Shown here: positions 35,368 through 44,199 of the stretch, piece by piece
How positions within the stretch are numbered: the first letter of the stretch is position 1
Layout of the letters: each line of letters starts with the position of its first letter
NCBI GenBank assembly: GCA_900468065.1
Contig: UBTA01000095.1
Coordinates: forward strand, 1-64,000
Source of the DNA: Hyphomicrobiales bacterium
Lineage (GTDB): Bacteria; Pseudomonadota; Alphaproteobacteria; Rhizobiales; Rhizobiaceae
Direction of reading: 5' to 3'
Length of the DNA: 64,000 bases
Translations under genes and position numbers: made by a program
The notes under the pieces: model-generated
Told to the model about the DNA's origin: nothing
The model's input: the letters and a program-made list of their open reading frames with translations, nothing else
Database searches by the model: none

Positions 35368-36644
35368 TGCGGCTTCCTCTCCGGCTCTTCGCCATTCGGT
35401 TCCTCATCAAACGGGGCTGCCCGCGGCGACAGTTGCAAGCTCTCGGGCGTCGTCAGCGTGCCGGGGTTGATAGTCGAGTAGGCATCGCGTTCGGACGCCG
35501 GCACGGCGGCGCGCATGCGGCTGCGGAAGATCGCGTAAGCCGTGATCAGCACATGGGCGCAGGCGGTAATCATGAACAGGCCGTAGGGTCCCGTCACGGT
35601 CATGATCGGGCCGCCGATTGTCGGGCCGATGATCGTGCCGATGCCGTAGAGCAGGAGCAGCCCGCCGGAGATCTTGACGAAATCCTCGGGCGTCGCAAAG
35701 TCGTTGGCATGCGAAACGGCGATCGGATAGAGCGCGTTGGCGGTGGCACCATAAATGCCGACAAGGGTGATCAGCATGATCACATGGGTCGGTTCGATCA
35801 AGAAGATCAGTGTGCCGGCGACGGCCGCGACGGCGGCAAGCGCTGCCAGAACATAGCGGCGGTCGATCATGTCGGACAGGCGGCCGGCCGGAAACTGCAT
35901 CACCGCGCCTGCAAAGATCGTCGTACTCATCATCAGCGCGACATTGCTGTCGGTCAGACCGACCTGGCGGCCGAAGACGGCGCCGAGCGTACCGTAGGCC
36001 CCGTTGGCAATGCCGACCAGCAGGATGCCGAGGAAGGATATCGGCGAATTGCGATAGAGGCCGCGCAGGTCGAGGCTGACCTGCTTCAGCGGCTGTGGCG
36101 AAGCGGCGGTCGAAAGCAACGTGGGCAGCATGGCCAGGCAATAGACGATGCCGCAGATCATGAAGAACGTCGTTCCCCCGGTGTCGCCGAACGGGATCAT
36201 CAACTGGCCGCCGACGACGCCCATCAGGGTGATGGCGATATAGAGCGAGAAGATCGCGCCGCGGCTTTCATTGGTGGCGCGCTCGTTCAGCCAGCTTTCG
36301 ATGATCATCGACGTTCCGGCGGTCGAAAAGCCGGTAAAGGCGCGCAGCACCACCCACCAGATCGGATCGACCAGCAGGCCGGTCAACAGCGCGATGATGG
36401 CGAGAAGGGCGGCAAAGCCGCTGAAGGCGCGCACATGGCCGGCGCGCTTGACGATCGTCGGGGCCAGCAGGCAGCCGAGCACGAAGCCGCTGGCCCAGGA
36501 AGTGCCGAGCAGGCCGAGCAATGTGGTCGAATATCCTTCCGTCGTGCCGCGCACCGGTAGCAGCAGGCTGTGCAGGCCGTTTCCGAGGAAGAGAAACAGC
36601 GTTCCAAGCAGGAGTGCGGCGACAGGAAGAAGGTTTTTTCGCAT
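35364..36644 (-). CDS. MFS transporter (YcaD-like)
   Basis: 426 residues with twelve hydrophobic segments and a charged C-terminal tail (EEPNGEEPERKPQ). GTSMIIESWLNERATNESRGAIFSLY and FPAGRLSDMIDRRYVLAAL match the MFS loop motifs of the YcaD/UMF-like branch. Substrate unknown. Its 3' end overlaps the DUF1192 start. Confidence 0.9.
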   Translation of the reverse strand: MRKNLLPVAALLLGTLFLFLGNGLHSLLLPVRGTTEGYSTTLLGLLGTSWASGFVLGCLLAPTIVKRAGHVRAFSGFAALLAIIALLTGLLVDPIWWVVLRAFTGFSTAGTSMIIESWLNERATNESRGAIFSLYIAITLMGVVGGQLMIPFGDTGGTTFFMICGIVYCLAMLPTLLSTAASPQPLKQVSLDLRGLYRNSPISFLGILLVGIANGAYGTLGAVFGRQVGLTDSNVALMMSTTIFAGAVMQFPAGRLSDMIDRRYVLAALAAVAAVAGTLIFLIEPTHVIMLITLVGIYGATANALYPIAVSHANDFATPEDFVKISGGLLLLYGIGTIIGPTIGGPIMTVTGPYGLFMITACAHVLITAYAIFRSRMRAAVPASERDAYSTINPGTLTTPESLQLSPRAAPFDEEPNGEEPERKPQ

Positions 36645-36823
36645 GTGAAATCCGCTGGTTCCGGGCTGCGGTTAAGGGTAGGGCGATGCCGCCATAATTG
36701 CCAGCCGGAATTTTTCATTGAGTGAGAATGCAAAAGACGCTCTAACCCAGATCGCGCGCAAAAGTGACGCGGGTGTGACGGGCCGGAAGCGTCCCTAAGC
36801 TCTTTTCAACAAATGAGAAAACA

Positions 36824-36979
36824 ATGTCGAAAGCGTTAACGGTTCTGCTGCTTTTGGCGATGCTGATCCAGGTGTTGAAGCCGCTCAACCTTCCCGGGCT
36901 GCGCCATCGCCGTGACTTCTGGAAGATCGCCGTGTTTGCGATCGCGGTGATGATGATAACGGTGCTGATCCGGCCCTGA
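36824..36979 (+). CDS. Small two-helix membrane protein
   Basis: 51 residues read from ATG 36824 to TGA 36979: MSKALTVLLLLAMLIQVLKP, a short loop LNLPGLRHRRDFWK, then AVFAIAVMMITVLIRP. Two hydrophobic helices flank a basic loop. Codon use is normal for the chromosome. Only a weak GAGAAA ribosome site is seen. No family recognised; comparison with relatives is needed to confirm it as a gene. Confidence 0.6.
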   Translation: MSKALTVLLLLAMLIQVLKPLNLPGLRHRRDFWKIAVFAIAVMMITVLIRP

Positions 36980-37087
36980 AACTTTGCTTAAAACCCCCCG
37001 CCGCCAGTCTTGCCGTTTCACAACGGTGCGTTAAATCCCGTCCGTTGGTGAAACAATTGACCTGTGTTGCGGTTGGCGTGAAAGGGC

Positions 37088-38608
37088 TTGGCCATGAGCC
37101 TCGGACGGATTGAAGCTCGAAACGATGAAGACGAATTCGAGTTTCTGGGTAATGGGGGGGAGCTGGGCAGGCTCATCCGGAACCTTGACTGGGCTTCGAC
37201 GCCTCTTGGTCCGGCTGGCGAATGGCCCGGCTGTCTGAAGACGGCAACGTCGCTTTTGCTCCAATCTCCCGTACCCATCGTCATGCTTTGGGGAAAGGAA
37301 GGCGTGATGATCTATAATGACGCCTATTCCATCTTTGCCGGTAGGCGCCACCCGCAACTTCTCGGCTCGAATGTCCGCGAGGGCTGGGCGGAGGTCGCCG
37401 ATTTTAATGATAATGTCATGAAGGTTGGCCTTGCCGGCGGCACGCTTGCCTATCGTGATCAGGAACTGACGCTGCACCGCAAGGGTCTGCCGGAACAAGT
37501 TTGGATGGATTTGGACTACTCGCCCGTCCTCGACGAAAGCGGAAAGCCGGCCGGCGTCATTGCCATCGTGGTTGAAACTACCGAGCGTGTTCTCGCCGAC
37601 AGGCGCAATGCCGCTGAACATGAGCGGCTTCAGCAGTTGTTCGAACAGGCTCCTTCCTTCATGGCGATGCTGGAAGGCCCCGAGCACCGGTTCGAATTGG
37701 TCAATCCGGAATATCGCAAGCTGATCGGTGAACGTGACGTTCTGGGGAGGCCGGTTAGCGAAGCCCTTCCGGAAATCACTGGTCAGGGTTTTGTCGATTT
37801 GCTGGATACGGTCTTTGAAACCGGTAAGGCGGTGAGCCGCTTTTCTGAAAAAGTGCTGCTGCAAAGATCAGGCGAAGCCGTTGAAGAGCGATATCTCGAT
37901 TTCGTCTATCAGCCGATCAAGAATGACGATGGCGAGGTCACCAATATCTTTGTGCAGGGATCGGATGTGACGCAGCGGGTGCGCGCGGAAAACCATCAAA
38001 GGTTGCTGGTCAATGAGCTCAATCACCGGGTGAAGAACACACTGGCTTCAGTGCAATCCATCGTCATGCAAACCTTGCGCGGCACTCATACGATGGAGGA
38101 GGCAAGCGGCGCGATCAGCGCGCGCATTCTGGCCCTGTCTGCTGCCCATAACATTCTGACGGATGAAAACTGGGACGGGGCAGATCTTTCCGTCATCGTG
38201 GCATCGTCGATTGACGCTTTCGATGGTCCTGCCCAGGATCGATTCCGGATCAGAGGCCCGCATGTCCGGCTTGGAGCGAGGGCAGCGCTGACGATGTCGC
38301 TTGCCCTTCACGAACTGGCGACGAACGCCGTCAAATATGGAACGCTCTCGAACGAAAAAGGGTTTGTGGCCATCGACTGGTCGGTGAGCCGGCGGGGCGA
38401 TGATGGCGCTTTCATGCTGACCTGGCGCGAGATCGGTGGACCGTCTGCACCGGTGTCGGACCGCAAAGGCTTCGGGTCGCGCCTTATCCTGCGGGTTTTG
38501 CCGATGGAACTGGGCGGAACGACCCGGATCGACTATGGCGTTGACGGGTTTGTCTTCACGCTGGACACAACGCTGAAAGCCCTCGAAGAAAGCACTTCCG
38601 GTGGATAA
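37088..38608 (+). CDS. HWE-family histidine kinase with PAS domains
   Basis: 506 residues. Two PAS-like sensor regions, about 20-165 and 178-295 (QLFEQAPSFMAMLEGPEHRFELVNPEY), then the HWE kinase core: phosphoacceptor block LLVNELNHRVKNTLASVQSI near 302-321, ALHELATNAVKYG near 405-417 as the N box, and WREIGG as the WxE motif that names the family. Cytoplasmic, no membrane segments. Start may be ATG 37088 or 37094. It overlaps a lone receiver gene by 8 bases, the likely partner. Confidence 0.93.
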   Translation: MAMSLGRIEARNDEDEFEFLGNGGELGRLIRNLDWASTPLGPAGEWPGCLKTATSLLLQSPVPIVMLWGKEGVMIYNDAYSIFAGRRHPQLLGSNVREGWAEVADFNDNVMKVGLAGGTLAYRDQELTLHRKGLPEQVWMDLDYSPVLDESGKPAGVIAIVVETTERVLADRRNAAEHERLQQLFEQAPSFMAMLEGPEHRFELVNPEYRKLIGERDVLGRPVSEALPEITGQGFVDLLDTVFETGKAVSRFSEKVLLQRSGEAVEERYLDFVYQPIKNDDGEVTNIFVQGSDVTQRVRAENHQRLLVNELNHRVKNTLASVQSIVMQTLRGTHTMEEASGAISARILALSAAHNILTDENWDGADLSVIVASSIDAFDGPAQDRFRIRGPHVRLGARAALTMSLALHELATNAVKYGTLSNEKGFVAIDWSVSRRGDDGAFMLTWREIGGPSAPVSDRKGFGSRLILRVLPMELGGTTRIDYGVDGFVFTLDTTLKALEESTSGG

Positions 38609-38960
38609 ACAAGCTAAAAAACGCGTTCTTCTGGTCGAGGATGAAGCCCTCGTCGCCATGCTTGTGGAAGATTACCTGACAGATCTCGGCTTTGATGTGG
38701 TTGGTCCTGCCATGCGGCTGGAGCCTGCGTTGCAGATGGCGCAGACGGCAGATATCGACTTTGCCGTTCTCGACATTAACCTAGCCGGAAAGCAATCCTT
38801 CCCGATCGCCGAGATCCTGCGCCAGCGCGGCATAGCCTTCCTGTTTGCCAGCGGATATGGCGCGGCGGGGCTTGCGGAAGGATTTGAAAAGGTGCGCGTG
38901 TTGCAAAAGCCTTTCGATCGCAGTGATCTCGAAAAGGCGATGCAGCAAGCCGCATCATAG
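38601..38960 (+). CDS. Single-domain response regulator
   Basis: 119 residues from GTG 38601. Receiver domain only: VLLVEDEALVAML with acidic pair, phosphoacceptor Asp in FAVLDINLAG (about residue 56), and the KPF motif near 102. No output domain, so it signals by protein contact or phosphotransfer. Translationally coupled to the HWE kinase. Confidence 0.93.
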   Translation: MDKQAKKRVLLVEDEALVAMLVEDYLTDLGFDVVGPAMRLEPALQMAQTADIDFAVLDINLAGKQSFPIAEILRQRGIAFLFASGYGAAGLAEGFEKVRVLQKPFDRSDLEKAMQQAAS

Positions 38961-38997
38961 GCGCTTCGAGGCAGACGCGGGCCGCCGCGCGATTGCC

Positions 38998-39918
38998 CTA
39001 GAGAAGGATTGCGCCGCTCATCACGGTGGCGCATTGTCCCGCGATCCGGATGCTGCGGGCCTGTCCGCCGGATTTCCTTGCAGTCACGCCGATCATGCTT
39101 CTGCGCCCCATCTCGACGCCCTGTTCGATGGTGATCTCGACCACGGCGTCAGTGTCCGGGATGAGCGAGGTCAACAATGCACCGAGCGCACCGGAGGCGC
39201 TGCCGGTTGCCGGGTCTTCGATGACGTTATCGAGCGGCGCAAACATCCGGGCGCGCAAAGCCCACGGGTTTTCTGGCTGACGCACATAGAGAAACAGCGC
39301 AAACTGATCGTCGTCCGGTGAGTATCGTCGGCCAGCCTCGGCAAAGGCTGCGGTGTTCGGGCAGGCCTTGCCAAGCGTTTCGAGATCGGCCAGTTCGGCA
39401 ATCGCGAAGGGCAGGCCGACGGAGGCGATAATGGGCGCGTGAGTAGCGAGGGATATCTCCAGTGTTTCGATCGAGGCGCAGCGAGCGATGGTTTCGGTGT
39501 CGATCTGCGGTCCGAGCGATAGTGATTGCGGGGCGAAAATACCGGCGCCAATTACCTGCCCGCCAGCATCGCGCGTCAATGCCGCTTCGACGATCCCCGC
39601 CTTTTCCTCGAACCGGAGCACATCGCCAACTGGTCGGCCGAATATCTCGTCCTGGCGGCCAAGCACGAAGGCCGTGCCGACATTGGGATGACCGGCAAAC
39701 GGGATTTCCATGGTCGGGGTGAATATCCGGACCTGCGCCGTGTTGGCGGGATCTTGCGGCGGCAGCACGAAGGTGACTTCGGAATAGCGGAATTCGGTGG
39801 CGATAGCCTGCATCTGCGCATCGATGAGACCGCGTGCATCCGGGATCACCGCGAGCTGGTTACCGGAAAACCGCGCGCTGGTGAAGACATCGACGGTGAC
39901 ATAGGCAACGCTGTTCAT
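38998..39918 (-). CDS. PhzF-family isomerase
   Basis: 306 residues, two-lobed diaminopimelate-epimerase-like fold. N-terminal YVTVDVFTSARFSGNQLAV, the catalytic glutamate in FRYSEVTFVLPP (about residue 46), and the C-terminal DPATGSASGALGALL block are conserved. Despite the name there is no phenazine cluster nearby; function unknown. Confidence 0.92.
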   Translation of the reverse strand: MNSVAYVTVDVFTSARFSGNQLAVIPDARGLIDAQMQAIATEFRYSEVTFVLPPQDPANTAQVRIFTPTMEIPFAGHPNVGTAFVLGRQDEIFGRPVGDVLRFEEKAGIVEAALTRDAGGQVIGAGIFAPQSLSLGPQIDTETIARCASIETLEISLATHAPIIASVGLPFAIAELADLETLGKACPNTAAFAEAGRRYSPDDDQFALFLYVRQPENPWALRARMFAPLDNVIEDPATGSASGALGALLTSLIPDTDAVVEITIEQGVEMGRRSMIGVTARKSGGQARSIRIAGQCATVMSGAILL

Positions 39919-40036
39919 GATGGTTTTTCCTTCGCCAGGCTGATCCGCATGTCAGAGATACCGTGCGCCAAGGGCCAAACGAACAAGGTTCTTGTCACCC
40001 TGACAATCGAAGGAGCATCATGGACTTTGCGCCATA

Positions 40037-40069
40037 GAAAAAGCCCGGCCGCTTGCGCGGGCCGGGCTT
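40037..40069 (-). terminator. Terminator after the class I aldolase gene
   Basis: AAGCCCGGCC/GGCCGGGCTT 10-bp stem; on the minus strand followed by TTTTT. Confidence 0.85.
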
Positions 40070-40092
40070 CCTCCCCCTCCGTAACTGTGATT

Positions 40093-41118
40093 TTACGCGG
40101 CTTTTTCGAGTTCTTTCTTCCAGCCGCCCTTGGCGGCAAGGCTGCACATCTCGGCGCGGTGGCTGAAGGCGCGCTGGCCGGCGGCGACGTTTTCCGGCTT
40201 GCCGCCCCAGGCGTTGAGCGCCTCGGTCTGCAGGGCGCGGCCGTAGGAGAAGGTCATGCCCCAGGGAAGGTCGAAACCGGCCTTCATGGCGGAGAGATGC
40301 GCCGTTGCCTCTTCGGTGGACTGGCCGCCGGACAGGAAGGCGATGCCGGGAACCGCTGACGGGACGGTGCGCTTCAGAACCTTGATCGTGCGCTCGGCAA
40401 CTTCGGCGACCGAGGCTTTGCGTGCCTTCTTGCCGTCGATGACCATGCTTGGCTTGAGGATCATGCCTTCGAGACTGACGCGGGCGTCGCTCAGTTCTTC
40501 GAAGACGATGCGTAGCGTCTCTTCGGTGATTTCTTCCGAGCGCTCGATGGAATGATTGCCCGGTGCGCCGTCCATCAGCACTTCCGGTTCGACGATCGGC
40601 ACGATGCCGGCTTCCTGGCAAAGGGCGGCGTAGCGGGCGAGCGCCTGCGCGTTGGCCTTGATGGCGCCGAAGCTCGGCAGGGTGTCGGAAACGGAGATCA
40701 CACCGCGCCATTTGGCAAAGCGGGCACCGGCATCGTAATAGGTCTTCAGGCGTGCTGCGAGGCCATCGAGACCTTCGGTGATCGTCTCGCCCGGGAATTT
40801 TGCCATTGGCTTGGCGCCGGTATCGACCTTGATGCCGGGAACGGCACCGGCGGCGCGGATGACATCGACGAGCGGGGTGCCGTCGGCGGCCTTCTGGAAC
40901 AGGGTTTCCTCATAAAGGATAACACCGGAAATATAGGCCTTCATCGCCTCGTCGGCGCGAAACAGCATCTCGCGATAATCGCGGCGCGACGTTTCCGTCG
41001 ATGTCAGGCTGATCGTCTCGAAGCGCTTGCCGATCGTTGCGGTGGATTCGTCGGCTGCCAGTAGACCCTTGCCGGTGGCGACCATGGCGGCTGCAATGTC
41101 TTCCAGTCTTTCGCTCAT
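40093..41118 (-). CDS. Class I fructose-bisphosphate aldolase
   Basis: 341 residues from ATG 41118, with AGGAG 8 bases upstream; a longer frame to 41406 carries no similarity. Cleaves fructose 1,6-bisphosphate to two trioses through a Schiff base. Blocks: GKGLLAADESTATIGKRF at the start and EGMILKPSMV carrying the Schiff-base lysine. This is the eukaryote-like class Ia type, metal-independent. Terminators on both sides make it monocistronic beside the pgk operon. Confidence 0.93.
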   Translation of the reverse strand: MSERLEDIAAAMVATGKGLLAADESTATIGKRFETISLTSTETSRRDYREMLFRADEAMKAYISGVILYEETLFQKAADGTPLVDVIRAAGAVPGIKVDTGAKPMAKFPGETITEGLDGLAARLKTYYDAGARFAKWRGVISVSDTLPSFGAIKANAQALARYAALCQEAGIVPIVEPEVLMDGAPGNHSIERSEEITEETLRIVFEELSDARVSLEGMILKPSMVIDGKKARKASVAEVAERTIKVLKRTVPSAVPGIAFLSGGQSTEEATAHLSAMKAGFDLPWGMTFSYGRALQTEALNAWGGKPENVAAGQRAFSHRAEMCSLAAKGGWKKELEKAA

Positions 41119-41273
41119 ATGCGTTCTCCTTACTGTCCTGATGGATCGCGGATAGCAGAAGAATACGGCAACGAAAATGGAAGTTAAATTGTTTAAAACG
41201 ATTAAAATAAATTTAATCGTTTGAAAGATTGGGATTATTTTGCGGTGCATCCAAAAGCGGGTGCGCTGCAACG

Positions 41274-41297
41274 AAAAACCCCGGCACGAAGCCGGGG
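41274..41297 (-). terminator. Terminator after pgk
   Basis: CCCCGGC/GCCGGGG stem with ACGAA loop; on the minus strand followed by TTTTT. Confidence 0.82.
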
Positions 41298-41335
41298 GCT
41301 GAAAAGACGATTGGTGTTCGTTCAAGCGCTTGCGC

Positions 41336-42535
41336 TTACTTCTGCTGGTGCAGAATATCGACACCTGGCAGCGGCTTGCCTTCCATCCATTCGAGGAAGG
41401 CGCCACCGGCGGTGGAGACGTAGGTCAGGTCATCGGCAACGCCGGCGTGGTTCATCGCCGAGACCGTATCGCCGCCGCCGGCAACCGAGACGAGAGCGCC
41501 GCTCTTGGTGCGGGAAGCCGCATGTTTGGCAACGGCGACGGTTGCCTTGTCGAACGGAGCGATTTCGAATGCGCCGAGCGGGCCGTTCCAGACCAGCGTT
41601 TCGGCCTTGCTCACCCACTCGTTGATCGCGGCAATCGACTTCGGACCGACGTCGAGCACCATGGCATCGGCCGGGATCGCTTCGATATCGACCACTTCAT
41701 TGTCGGCGCCGGCCTTGAACTCGCGGGCAACGACGCCGTCCACCGGCAGAACGATGGCGCAGCCGGCGGTGGCCGCTTCGATCATGATCTGCTTGGCGGT
41801 GTCGGCGAGATCGTGCTCGCACAGCGACTTGCCGACATTGGTGCCGCGGGCGGCGATGAAGGTATTGGCCATGCCGCCGCCGATGACGAGGGCATCGACC
41901 TTCTTCACCAGGTTCATCAACAGGTCGATCTTGGTGGAGACCTTGGCGCCACCGACGATGGCGACGACCGGGCGCTTCGGATTGCCGAGGCCCTGTTCAA
42001 GCGCCTCAAGCTCGGCCTGCATGGTGCGGCCGGCATAGGCCGGCAGCAGGCGGGCAAGGCCCTCGGTCGAGGAATGGGCGCGGTGGGCTGCGGAGAAGGC
42101 GTCGTTGACATAGATGTCGCCGTTGGCGGCCAGCGCCTTGGAGAAATCGGCGTCGTTCTTTTCCTCGCCTTTGTGGAAGCGGGTGTTTTCAAGCAGCAGC
42201 ACATCGCCGTCATTCATGCCAGCGATCGCCGCCGCGGCTTTTTCACCGATGCTATCGGCAGCGAAATGGACGCGCTGGTCGAGGATGTCTTCAACCGCAG
42301 GCGCGATCAGCGACAGCGACATATCGGCGACCGGTTCGCCCTTCGGGCGGCCGAAATGGGCGAGCAGGATGACCTTGGCGCCTTTTTCGGACAGTTCGCG
42401 GATGGTCGGGACGACGCGCTCGATGCGGGTCGCGTCCGTTACCTGGCCGTCCTTGACCGGCACATTGAGATCGACGCGGACAAGCACACGCTTGCCGGCG
42501 ATATCGGTGAGGTCGTCGAGGGTCTTGAAAGTCAT
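41336..42535 (-). CDS. pgk: Phosphoglycerate kinase
   Basis: 399 residues. Makes ATP and 3-phosphoglycerate from 1,3-bisphosphoglycerate. Signature [17 protein letters not shown] near the N-terminus, [10 protein letters not shown], and nucleotide-site GPLGAFE and [11 protein letters not shown] are intact. Last gene of the gap-(glycolipid-binding-like)-pgk run; 13 bases after the preceding gene. Confidence 0.97.
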   Translation of the reverse strand: MTFKTLDDLTDIAGKRVLVRVDLNVPVKDGQVTDATRIERVVPTIRELSEKGAKVILLAHFGRPKGEPVADMSLSLIAPAVEDILDQRVHFAADSIGEKAAAAIAGMNDGDVLLLENTRFHKGEEKNDADFSKALAANGDIYVNDAFSAAHRAHSSTEGLARLLPAYAGRTMQAELEALEQGLGNPKRPVVAIVGGAKVSTKIDLLMNLVKKVDALVIGGGMANTFIAARGTNVGKSLCEHDLADTAKQIMIEAATAGCAIVLPVDGVVAREFKAGADNEVVDIEAIPADAMVLDVGPKSIAAINEWVSKAETLVWNGPLGAFEIAPFDKATVAVAKHAASRTKSGALVSVAGGGDTVSAMNHAGVADDLTYVSTAGGAFLEWMEGKPLPGVDILHQQK

Positions 42536-42548
42536 GGATGGTCTCCGG

Positions 42549-43112
42549 TCAAAGTCTTTTGAAAAGGGTGGGATAGTCCATCACCAGCCCGTCTTCGTCC
42601 ACCGGCAGGTCGGTGGTGAAGGAGCGGTCTTCCGCCTCGTAGCGATAGAGCCTGCCATCTTCGAGGCAGGTATAGTTCTGGCCGTCGGGAAAAGGCTCGA
42701 ACGTATCGAAGGGCACAAAGAGCATGGTGAGTTTGGCGGTGCCATCGATCGGCTTCAGGCCGAGGCGGCGGATCGGCAGGGTATTGGTGAAGGGCGTTCC
42801 GGCCAGATCGATATCGATGCAGCCATCAAAGGCGAGGAGTTGGGTTCCGTTGACGTCGTGCCAGTGCCCCTTGCCGTCAGATGTCAGAGCGAGCCGCCGA
42901 CCATCTGTCGTATCGATGCTGAAGGACATCACGGCCCAGGCTGTATCGCAGTCGATGGTATAGCGCACGCCGTAACGGCGGCCGCCGCGTTCGCCGATCA
43001 AGACACTGGAAGCGCGAATACCTGCTTCAGACGGTTCGATCGTCAGGTGTTCGAGCCCTTCCCCTTCGAGCGGACGCCAGCGTACCGTCTTGAGGGAAGG
43101 GCGCCGAAACAT
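42549..43112 (-). CDS. Putative glycolipid-binding protein (DUF1089-type)
   Basis: 187 residues, no signal peptide, beta-rich. The blocks [50 protein letters not shown] and [13 protein letters not shown] match the putative glycolipid-binding family. It lies 4 bases after gap and 13 before pgk on the minus strand, inside a glycolytic operon. Biochemical role unknown. Confidence 0.83.
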   Translation of the reverse strand: MFRRPSLKTVRWRPLEGEGLEHLTIEPSEAGIRASSVLIGERGGRRYGVRYTIDCDTAWAVMSFSIDTTDGRRLALTSDGKGHWHDVNGTQLLAFDGCIDIDLAGTPFTNTLPIRRLGLKPIDGTAKLTMLFVPFDTFEPFPDGQNYTCLEDGRLYRYEAEDRSFTTDLPVDEDGLVMDYPTLFKRL

Positions 43113-43116
43113 GGCT

Positions 43117-44127
43117 TTAGATCAGCTTTGCCATCGCAACGGCCGTGTCGGCCATGCGGTTGGAGAAGCCCCATTCATTGTCGTACCAGGACAGGATACG
43201 CACGAACTTGCCTTCCAGAACCTTGGTCTGGTCGTTGGCGAAGATCGACGAATGGCTGTCATGGTTGAAGTCGCGCGAAACCAGCGGCTCGTCGGTGTAG
43301 CCGAGAATGCCCTTGAGGGCGCCGTCGGCGGCTGCCTTGATCGCGCCGTTGATTTCCGCAACCGTCGTGTCGCGCTTGGCGACGAACTTGAAGTCGACGA
43401 CCGAAACGTTCGGGGTCGGCACGCGGATCGAGGTGCCGTCGAGCTTGCCCTTGAGGTGCGGCAGCACGAGGCCGACAGCCTTGGCGGCACCGGTCGAGGT
43501 CGGGATCATCGACAGCGCCGCAGCGCGGGCGCGGTACAGGTCCTTGTGCATAGTGTCGAGTGTCGGCTGGTCGCCGGTGTAGGAATGGATCGTGGTCATG
43601 AAGCCATGATCGATGCCGACGACGTCGTCCAGCGTCTTGACGACCGGAACCAGGCAGTTGGTCGTGCAGGACGCATTGGAAATGACCAAGTGTTCCTTGG
43701 TCAGTTCGTTGTGGTTGACACCGAAGACGACGGTGAGGTCGGCACCGTCGGCAGGAGCCGAAACGATGACGCGCTTGGCGCCGGCCTGAAGGTGCAAGGC
43801 AGCCTTATCGCGCGACGTGAAGATGCCGGTGCATTCCAGAGCGATATCGACGCCCATTGCGGCATGCGGCAGGGTTGCCGGATCCTTGATCGCTGTCACC
43901 TTGATCGGCTTGCCGCCGGCAACGATGATGGTGTCGCCTTCGACCTGCACCGTGGCCGGGAACTTGCCGTGGATCGAATCGTAACGCAGCAGATGGGCAT
44001 TGGTCTCGACAGGGCCGAGATCGTTGATGGCAACGACTTCAATATCGGTGCGGCCGGATTCGACGATGGCGCGAAGGACGTTGCGGCCGATGCGGCCAAA
44101 GCCGTTGATGGCAACTTTTACAGTCAT
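43117..44127 (-). CDS. gap: Type I glyceraldehyde-3-phosphate dehydrogenase
   Basis: 336 residues. Oxidises glyceraldehyde 3-phosphate with NAD. N-terminal [18 protein letters not shown], catalytic cysteine in [15 protein letters not shown] (about 150) and the C-terminal [13 protein letters not shown]. Follows tkt after a hairpin terminator (44166-44189). Confidence 0.97.
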   Translation of the reverse strand: MTVKVAINGFGRIGRNVLRAIVESGRTDIEVVAINDLGPVETNAHLLRYDSIHGKFPATVQVEGDTIIVAGGKPIKVTAIKDPATLPHAAMGVDIALECTGIFTSRDKAALHLQAGAKRVIVSAPADGADLTVVFGVNHNELTKEHLVISNASCTTNCLVPVVKTLDDVVGIDHGFMTTIHSYTGDQPTLDTMHKDLYRARAAALSMIPTSTGAAKAVGLVLPHLKGKLDGTSIRVPTPNVSVVDFKFVAKRDTTVAEINGAIKAAADGALKGILGYTDEPLVSRDFNHDSHSSIFANDQTKVLEGKFVRILSWYDNEWGFSNRMADTAVAMAKLI

Positions 44128-44161
44128 TTCAGGTCTCTCCCTGTCTAAGGTCTCGATGTGG

Positions 44162-44189
44162 AAAACGGAGCGCGTTCTGACGCGCTCCG
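44162..44189 (-). terminator. Terminator between tkt and gap
   Basis: 9-bp perfect stem CGGAGCGCG/CGCGCTCCG with a 6-base loop; on the minus strand followed by only TTTT, so read-through to gap is likely. Confidence 0.68.
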
Positions 44190-44199
44190 AAGGGGAAAA

